DNA from: Hofstenia miamia
Lineage: Eukaryota; Xenacoelomorpha; Acoela
Length of the DNA stretch: 64,000 nucleotides
Direction of reading: 5' to 3'
Assembly: GCA_004352715.1 (NCBI GenBank)
Contig: SCFE01000035.1
Location: forward strand, 329,841-393,840
Shown: one piece after another, positions 57,601 through 64,000 of the stretch
Layout of the letters: each line of letters opens with the position of its first letter
How positions within the stretch are numbered: the first letter of the stretch is position 1
The notes under the pieces: model-generated
Told to the model about the DNA's origin: nothing
What the model saw: only the letters and a program-made list of their open reading frames with translations
The model's database searches: none
Translations under genes and position numbers: made by a program

Positions 57601-57619
57601 TGGCGACCATGACAGGACC
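57601..57619 (+). promoter_or_regulatory. TRIM primer binding site
   Basis: TGGCGACCATGACAGGACC begins with the TGG expected from pairing to a tRNA 3' CCA end and touches the LTR. The gypsy-2 site at 46529 is a mutated version. Confidence 0.65.
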
Positions 57620-57645
57620 GTGATGTGATGCAGAACATTCTAATG

Positions 57646-58078
57646 ACTCTCTGCAAGATTAACGCAATCAATAGGGGTCAGACAATCCTACGCCTTAGTT
57701 TTTGCATGTTTGAGTGAGGAGCTTATAATGATGCTGCAAAGAAGATGGTTTTTAGTTTGCTGTTCTCAGTCATTGCTGGCCACAATTGGTGATGGACACG
57801 GTTTCAATGGTTAAATCTGATGCCTCTCCACAAGATTAACGCAATCAATAGGGGTCAGACAATCCTACGCCTTAGTTTTTGCATGTTTGAGTGAGGAGCT
57901 TATAATGATGCTGCAAAGAAGATGGTTTTTAGTTTGCTGTTCTCAGTCATTGCTGGCCACAATTGGTGATGGACACGGTTTCAATGGTTAAATCTGATGC
58001 CTCTCCGCAAGATTAACGCAATCGATAGGGGTCAGACAATCCTACGCCTTAGTTTTTGCATGTTTGAGTGAAGAGCTG
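57646..58078 (+). repeat. 177-bp tandem repeat inside the TRIM, 2.4 copies
   Basis: CAAGATTAACGCAATC starts at 57654, 57831 and 58008, exactly 177 nt apart. Copies are nearly identical, indicating recent amplification. Confidence 0.9.
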
Positions 58079-58155
58079 TCAAATGGATCCTTTTGGGCCA
58101 AATCCTCCGCCATTGGGCACACAAGAAAAGTCGCCGAGTCTGGCCTGGGGCGGCG

Positions 58156-58346
58156 TGTAGCATCGCTGGTAGTTGTTACTATTTATCAGCCAGACCTCGC
58201 GCTTTTCTTGTTAGTGACTGGTAGTTGTAATATTTGTACATATTGTAAATATTGTATATATAAAGCCGAAAGCATTTTGTAAATAAAAAATAGTTTGAAC
58301 TGTATTCTCTTTGAGTTCGCTAGAATCACACCCCAGTGATTCTACA
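58156..58346 (+). repeat. TRIM right LTR
   Basis: TGTAGCATCGCTGG to AGTGATTCTACA, about 97 percent like the left LTR by eye. Confidence 0.85.
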
Positions 58347-58398
58347 CAATACTGGACATATAGTTCCTTTGCTAATGCAAAACAGGACATATTGCCCC

Positions 58399-59070
58399 TT
58401 AACTCCTAAAATAAAGTACACTTTGCTGTGTGCTTATGCTACAAAGTTTCTTTAAATTTTTGTGTACTGTCTTCTTTTCCTTATTTACAAATATAAAGTA
58501 ATAATTAGACAAACTTTCAAAAAGTTCTGGATTAAAAGAATTATCCTTAGCAATTCAATTTTTGTCATGATTATCAACAGGAGTACACAAAACCATGTGT
58601 GTACAATTTGTCCTTATTTTCTTTGGAATATTGTTATAAGATTGTGAAATATATATTGCTGATATGTTATGATGACTACCATCAGTGAAATGATTTGCAA
58701 TTTTATTTTGTGTCTTTTCTGGGGCACTTACAAGGTCATCAAAGATAACTATTTTTCTACCTGCTGTTGAACATTCATTAGTGTTTTTTAGAAATTCTTC
58801 TGGTAATATTTCTAAAATATTGTAGCCTACTTGATTTGATATGCTTTTCATTATCTTAATTAGATTTTGTATTTTTTCTTAATGAAAATTTGGAGTATAG
58901 ATGTATAATTTATCATAATATATAAGAGGTCTTAAAACCATATTCATTGATAAATTAGTTTTTCCACATCCTGATTTTCCACATATAAGCATTCTAAAGT
59001 CTTCTAATAAGAAATCTACTGGTGATTTGTCATTTTTCACTTTTGGAGTATCATAATTAATAAACTTCAT
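58399..59070 (-). pseudogene. Polinton A32-like packaging ATPase
   Basis: From the ATG at 59070: VDFLLEDFRMLICGKSGCGKTNL with a perfect Walker A box (GKSGCGKT), then a TAA at 58879-58881, then KIVIFDDLVSAPEKTQN with the Walker B box (VIFDD), a DGSHHNISAIYISQSYNNIP segment with the sensor Gln/Asn, and VLCTPVDNH. After a TGA at 58555 the frame continues with NPELFESLSNYYFIFVNKEK to a TAA at 58399-58401. About 220 codons, the usual length. Such ATPases pump DNA into icosahedral capsids, which supports the view that Polintons are virus-like. Two nonsense changes inactivate it. Confidence 0.85.
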
Positions 59071-59139
59071 TATATAAGGATAAAGAAAATATTTTTTCCT
59101 GGGAAATTTCCTTTCCCTTTTAAGTAAGGGTGAAAATAA

Positions 59140-59789
59140 TTTGACACCAAATTTAACTTACTGTGTTAAAGAAAAAAGATTAACAGGTTCTATTCCAGGC
59201 TCTGGACAATTACTTATGACAAAAAATGGATGTAATATGCTGAAATCAATTTGTAGCAATTGCAGAAGTAAAAAGACACAATTTGTTTGAAGTAAAGTTG
59301 GAAAGGGAAGTAAAGTTGGTGGGGCCCTTGATATTCATTAAGCAATTCGTTACCTTCCAAAACCAAAAAAGAGGTTTCACACTTCCAAATCATAAATATA
59401 CTGGACCATATAATCCTTTACAGAAACAATTGAAAAATAATGTACAGCCATATAATCAAATTGATGCTATTTCTAGAGAACATGATATATGTTATAACAA
59501 ATCTCAAAAGGGGAAAGCTAACTGTGACAAACACATGTTGAATAATATAAGAAAAGTTAACCCTAAGAATATCTGTGAAAGATTTGATAAGTTATTAGTC
59601 TCAAATGTTATTGGTACAAAACATATGTTAGGTTTGGAAAGGAAAACAGAGCTTTCCAATGTAAACATTAAAAAAAACTTGAAAAGAGAAAGGGTTATTT
59701 CCCCACAGGAAACTTTAGCTATTGAACTTCACAAACCTATTAAAAGAAATTTTAGAAGAAGACAGGTGAATGTAAATCATTTAGATTAA
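59140..59789 (+). pseudogene. Polinton PLA2-like module
   Basis: A small N-terminal part with a CxxC pair (SICSNCRSKK; 59245-59285) and LLMTKNG ends at TGA 59288-59290, and the frame shifts. The following frame (to TAA 59787-59789) has the calcium-loop-like KYTGPYNPL and the catalytic-type DAISREHDICY (His-Asp pair, 59463-59495), then CDKHMLNNI, a GTKHMLGL segment and a basic tail KRNFRRRQVNVNHLD. This PLA2-like domain is related to the one in parvovirus capsid proteins and is common in Polinton-type elements, usually fused to the integrase. The integrase follows in the same frame, separated only by the stop. Confidence 0.75.
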
Positions 59790-60642
59790 ATTTGGTATGC
59801 TGACTTAGTTGATATGCAAGAATTCAGCAGGTGGAATAAGTGTTATAAATATTTATTGATGATTATAAATGCATTTTCAAAGTATGGGTGGATTATTTGA
59901 CTAAAAGATAAAACTGGACCTACTGTTAGAGATGCATTAAAGGGTGAATTACATTCATCCTCCAGAATTCCAAAATTTCTATGGGTTGATAAAGGAAAGG
60001 AATTTTATAAGCATGTTCAAGAACTATGTGACAAATATAAAATAAAGATGTACTCAACAGAAAATCTTGAGAAGAATTCAATTGTTGAAAGATTTAATAG
60101 TACAATTAAAAGCAAAATGTGGAAAGAATTCACAAAGCAGAATCATACACAATATTTGGATATACTTCCTAAAATATTAAATGAATACAATAATACAAAA
60201 CATAGCTCTATAAAAATGACTCCAATTGAAGCTTCCAAAGAGAAAAATGAAGATGAAGTTTACAACAATTTGTGTAATGGGTTTAACAATGACATTAAAA
60301 ACCTAGATGCTAAAGAATAAGGGAACAAAGTTTCTATTGCACCTAAATTTAAATTTAAAGTAAGTGATAAAGTAAACTTAAAAGGAAAGTTTTTGATAAA
60401 GGTTATACACCAAACTGGACTGAAGAAATATTTATTATTGATAAATTAAAATTAACAGACCCTATAACATACACATTGAAGGATTTAGCTGATGAAGAAA
60501 TAAAAGGATCATTTTATGAAGAAGAATTGCAAAAAACTAATCAAGATATATTTAGAATTGAAAAAGTGTTAAGAAAAAAGAATGGAATGGACTTTGTTAA
60601 ATGGTAGTGATATCCTGATAAATTTAATAGTTGAGTAAAGAT
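59790..60642 (+). pseudogene. Polinton integrase with chromodomain remnant
   Basis: In frame with the PLA2 module after its stop: IWYADLVDMQEFS (first Asp), KYLLMIINAFSKYGWII, then a TGA near 59900, PKFLWVDKGKEFY (second Asp, 59988), KNSIVERFNSTIKSKMWKEF (Glu, 60087) and KHSSIKMTPIEA. A stop at 60318-60320 and a frameshift near 60390 follow; FDKGYTPNWTEEIFII, LADEEIKGSFYEEELQ, then RIEKVLRKKNGMDFVKW and YPDKFNS are the C-terminal region ending in a chromodomain with two stop codons between KW and YP. Chromodomains tether integration to modified histones. Confidence 0.85.
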
Positions 60643-60687
60643 AAAAAATATATAGAAACATTTTTTTTTTAAAATTATATATAGAGA

Positions 60688-62768
60688 GATAACAACAAGA
60701 AAAAAATATCACTTGTGAAACTTGTAATTTGACAATTGCTAAGAAAAATTATAATGCACATATTAAAACTAAGAAACATTTAAAAAATGTAGAAAAGAAT
60801 CATGATTTTACAATTAATGGATATATTCCAACAGTTAAAATAAATAAAAATTATGTTAATGCAATTGTTAACTTTAAGGGTACTCTTAAATGTAACAACA
60901 CCTTAATTCCATTTATAGATATTAATACATTGTTTACAGAAACAATATTAAAATATTTTAATATAATCAACCAACCATTAAAATATAATGTTTCATTTTA
61001 TTTAAAATTCACAAAAGGTATTGAAGATACACTTAAAGATGTAATAGCTCCTTATCAATTTAAAATGAAAGAAATAAAAGCTAAGCATGAAGTAAATAAT
61101 ATTAATATTTCCTCAAAATTAAAGGAAATTATTGATGATTTTGAAAAATTAGAAGGATCAAACTGGGTATTCATTGGAATGCATAGTATAAATATTCAAA
61201 TGTACAAAATTTCTTGGGGTGGAACATATGTTAAATTACCAATGAAATCTTCTTCAATTTTAAATATTATTAATAATGATGATAAGTGTTTTTTGTGATC
61301 AATAATTGCAGCACAACACCTTAGTTCTAAGAATCAAAATAGAACAAGTGTTTATGAAAAATATCTAGATAAATACAATTTAAATGGAATAACATTTGAA
61401 AATAACAATAAATGGAATTGAAAAATTTATTAAACAAAATAGAATAAAAGTTAAAGTTTATGGGCTGAAAATTTGGGGGGAGGGAAAGGGCAACTTTGTA
61501 TAATGTATTACCTATTTATTATTTTGATGAAAATGCAATTGATTTGGGGGTGTATGAAAATCACATTGTTCTAATAAAAAACTTGAAATGTGTACTATAC
61601 AAGGATTTAAGTAAAGATAAACTATACTTTTGTAAGAAGTGTTTGTAGGAAAAATGTAGGAAAAATTCAAATTTTGAAAATCATATTAGATTATGTAAAA
61701 ATGAAGACACAACACAATTATATTTTCCAAAAGAAGATCAAATTAAATTTAAAAATTATCATTATAAAATAGATGTTCCACTTAGAATTTATGCGGATTT
61801 TGAATGTTATAATGAAAAGCTCAAGAATAAATGTAATTTACCTGATGTTGATAAAACTACAATTTTATGTAATCAATTACCTATTGCTTTTGGAATATAC
61901 TTAAAATCAGATATACCTGAATTATGTAAATCAAAATATATCTCTTATTTTGGAAAAGATTGTGTTGGAGTATTTGTTCAAAAAATTAAAGAATTAGAAA
62001 ATAAGTTTTTCTTTATGTTTCAACATGATATTTCAATGAAAATTACTAAAAAAATAATGAAGAATTTTTCAATTCAAAGGAATGTTATTTATGTGGACAT
62101 ACAAAGGACCCTTTAGTAAGAGATCATTGTCATTTAACAGGTAAATACAGAGGTGCAGCTTGTAATAATTGTAATTTGATGGCTCAAAAACAATGAATGG
62201 CTTTTGTAACTTTGTACTTTCATAATTATTCATGATATGATTCACATTTATTTTTCAATGAATTGTTTAAATGTAAAGAAAAACTGGTTATAAAACCATT
62301 ATGTAAAACTGAAGAAGAATATATTTCTGTACAATATGGTTCTATAAGGTTTTTCGATTCTTACAGATTTCTTGCATCATCATTAAATAATTTAGCAAAT
62401 AATCTTGAGGAAACTCCTATTATAGAGAAATATTTAGGACAATGTGAACTTGTACAATAAAGATGAAATAGAAAGAAATAATAAAGTAATTAAAAAGTAT
62501 GACATTAAATCTAGAAAGGAATTAACAATGTTGTATTTAAAAGTTGATGTATTATTACTAGCAGATATTTTTGAAAATTTTATTCAAATTGGTAAAGAAA
62601 AATATGGTTTAAATCTGTGTTATGCATACTCATTACCTGGGTATAATTGGCAATGTGGATTAAAATTTACGAATGTTCAATTAGATTATTTGAAGGATCC
62701 TGACCTTGTACTTTCAATTGAACACAATATTTGGGGTGGAATTGGTTCTGTAATGGGGGATAGGATAT
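60688..62768 (+). pseudogene. Polinton PolB: N terminus, exonuclease, endonuclease-VII insert
   Basis: Starts with a Cys/His finger (CETCNLTIAKKNYNAHIKT), then 61100-61298 WVFIGMHSINIQMYKI and NIINNDDKCFL, a TGA, and after frameshifts a second finger (YFCKKCL, RLCKN). Exonuclease motif I is RIYADFECYN (61783-61812). An inserted HNH/endonuclease-VII domain reads CYLCGHTKDPLVRDHCHL and YRGAACNNCNL (62083-62178). Exonuclease II/III text follows: LYFHNYS, YDSHLFF (with TGA between) and LYLKVDVLLLADIFENF (62530-62580), then YAYSLPGYNW. Coding breaks at 62768, where a foldback-like element is inserted. PolB of this type is primed by a terminal protein. Confidence 0.85.
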
Positions 62769-63728
62769 AGAAAGAGAAGGCCAAAAATTAAAACACCAAA
62801 AATTAAAATCCCAAAGAAATAAAAGATCAAAAACAGACAGAAATAAAATGCCAAAGAATTAAAATACCAAACAGTGAAAATACCAAAGAATTAAAATACC
62901 AAAAGTGAAATTCCCAAAGAATTAAAATACCAAATTAAGGGAAGGCAATCAAATTCAAATGTGGCACTCCAATCAGAGTGTTGGTTATAGAATTTGGTTG
63001 TGCTAAATAGTTACACACTACATGAGGGTGTAATATCAAATTATTTCATGACCTTTGCATTTTAATCAAATTACAAGGNNNNNNNNNNNNNNNNNNNNNN
63101 NNNNNNNNNNNNNNNNNNNNNNNNNNNNNNNNNNNNNNNNNNNNNNNNNNNNNNNNNNNNNNNNNNNNNNNNNNNNNNNNNNNNNNNNNNNNNNNNNNNN
63201 NNNNNNNNNNNNNNNNNNNNNNNNNNNNNNNNNNNNNNNNNNNNNNNNNNNNNNNNNNNNNNNNNNNNNNNNNNNNNNNNNNNNNNNNNNNNNNNNNNNN
63301 NNNNNNNNNNNNNNNNNNNNNNNNNNNNNNNNNNNNNNNNNNNNNNNNNNNNNNNNNNNNNNNNNNNNNNNNNNNNNNNNNNNNNNNNNNNNNNAAATGA
63401 TTTTACAAGGTCAACTAATTTAAGCTGTAGATCTACTCATAAGTATTTAGAGCACTAAATGTACACAATAGAAATGAAATAATGTGATATTACACCCTCT
63501 GATTGGAGTGCCACATTTGAATTTGATTGCCTTCCCTTAATTTGGTATTTTAATTCTTTGGGATTTTCACTTTTGGTATTTTAATTCTTTGGCATTTTAT
63601 TTAGATTTGGCATTATATTTCTTTGGGATTTTATTTTTTAGTGTTTTAATTGTTTGCTCTTTTATGTCATAAGTATTTGTTTATTTATTTCTTTGGCATT
63701 TTAATTTTTGGGATTAAATGTAATTACT
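62769..63728. mobile_element. Foldback-like element inserted in PolB
   Basis: Long inverted arms (about 62781-62982 and 63495-63717) consist of tandem 18-nt units of the type AAAATACCAAAGAATT, then a unique segment (AAGGGAAGGCAATCAAATTC to GGCACTCCAATCAGAG) that is perfectly inverted at 63497-63540. The left arm has an extra 50 nt before GGTGTAATATC. PolB sequence GGGGATAG(G)ATAT is present on both sides (62756-62768 and 63729-63740), an imperfect target-site duplication of about 12 bp. Tandem units in long inverted arms define foldback elements. The centre is lost in an N run, so any gene there is unknown. Confidence 0.7.
63079..63394. other. Assembly gap (316 N) at the foldback centre
   Basis: Run of N flanked on both sides by TTACAAGG; palindromic sequence probably stopped the assembly. 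Confidence 1.
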
Positions 63729-64000
63729 GGGGATAGATATATTAAATCAACAGATGAAAATAAAATTTTGTATATTGACGCAAATAATCTATATGGCTGG
63801 GCAATGAAACAAAACCTTCCTTATAGTGATTTTAGATGTAAATGGGGACCTAATTTAGAAAATAATCAGAACTTCTGATAACAGTCCTATTGGATTTTTT
63901 ATTGAGTGTTACTTATCATATCTGAATAAATTAAAAAATAAAACAAAAAACTTTCTGTTTTGTCCAGTTAAAAGAAAGGTAGACCCTTTTGAATATAGTG
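63729..64000 (+). pseudogene. Polinton PolB palm start (continues past the window)
   Basis: Reading resumes as GDRYIKSTDENKILYIDANNLYGWAMKQNLPY, where DANNLYGWAM is polymerase motif A with its metal-binding Asp. A TGA follows near 63877 after LENNQNF. Together with the part before the foldback element it forms one polymerase gene. The remaining motifs B and C lie beyond the window. Confidence 0.8.

Larger units (their letters stand above)
57412..58346 (+). mobile_element. TRIM: miniature LTR retrotransposon
   Basis: Two direct repeats of 189 and 191 bp (57412-57600 and 58156-58346) start TGTAGCAT and end TCTACA, differing at only a few positions. TGGCGACCATGACAGGACC follows the left LTR at once as a primer binding site, and a G-rich tract (GGCCTGGGGCGGCG) precedes the right LTR as a polypurine-tract candidate. 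The 555-nt interior is noncoding and mostly a 177-bp tandem repeat. The flanks (GATAA and CAATA) do not match, so there is no clear target-site duplication. Confidence 0.8.
58399..64000 (+). mobile_element. Degenerate Polinton/Maverick element (runs off the window)
   Basis: Contains the Polinton signature set: FtsK/HerA-type packaging ATPase (minus), PLA2-like module with retroviral-type integrase and chromodomain (plus), and a large protein-primed B-family DNA polymerase (plus, continuing past 64000). Capsid and protease genes are not visible in the window. Terminal inverted repeats were not found. Stops and frameshifts are present in every gene. Confidence 0.85.

Noticed and set aside
57407-58351. 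Five-base target-site duplication around the TRIM
   Set aside because: The flanks GATAA and CAATA differ, so no duplication is claimed.
1-64000. tRNA, rRNA or other structural RNA genes
   Set aside because: No A/B-box pair with cloverleaf potential or rRNA-like conserved stretch was noticed by eye; a covariance-model scan would be needed to be certain.

Overview
The window is animal nuclear DNA, very AT-rich and dominated by transposable elements. Evidence for a metazoan (probably an invertebrate) is the mix of piggyBac, PIF/Harbinger, Ty3/gypsy-like, APE-type LINE and Polinton/Maverick elements, GT-AG introns, and one candidate multi-exon seven-pass membrane protein gene. No species can be named from sequence alone. 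There are six N runs of 183 to 1000 bases plus two single Ns; two of these breaks are flanked by duplicated sequence and look like assembly artefacts.

Layout. 1-12.4 kb: AT-rich noncoding DNA with small tandem repeats, a hairpin, a promoter-like cluster and two MITEs (one with TA and one with TTA target duplications). 12.4-14.9 kb: a decayed LINE of the CR1/L2/Rex kind whose leader carries a 2A-like motif. 15.2-20.2 kb (minus): a candidate gustatory-receptor-like gene in three exons, one of only 24 nt. 21.0-22.5 kb: a broken Harbinger transposase whose intron holds an antisense exon with a BESS-like motif. 22.65-32.9 kb: gypsy-1, an old, nearly full-length Ty3/gypsy-like element with an extra 3' ORF (ORF3). 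33.9-39.6 kb: AT-rich tandem-repeat territory. 39.6-46.5 kb: gypsy-3 (minus), a piggyBac inserted at a TTAA in its gag, an inverted LTR fragment, then the 5' LTR of gypsy-2. 46.5-52.9 kb: gypsy-2, with a coiled-coil ORF, gag, protease, RT, RNase H, integrase and an ORF3 that starts with a repeated QLKG peptide. 52.9-55.75 kb: a second APE LINE. 56.8-58.35 kb: an unknown decayed coding stretch ended by a TRIM. 58.4-64 kb: a Polinton/Maverick with packaging ATPase (minus), phospholipase-A2-like plus integrase-chromodomain module, and protein-primed PolB, the last split by a foldback-like element.

How the parts relate. Gypsy-2 and gypsy-3 belong to one family, with gypsy-1 a more distant relative; all three share LTR sequence, and all three have lost or damaged the reverse-transcriptase active-site region. 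The TRIM shares its primer-binding-site design with gypsy-2 and may be a parasite of the same machinery. Nothing here looks able to move by itself: every mobile element carries stops, frameshifts or deletions. The least explained signals are ORF3 and its peptide repeat array, the antisense exon in the Harbinger intron, and the foldback insertion in PolB.
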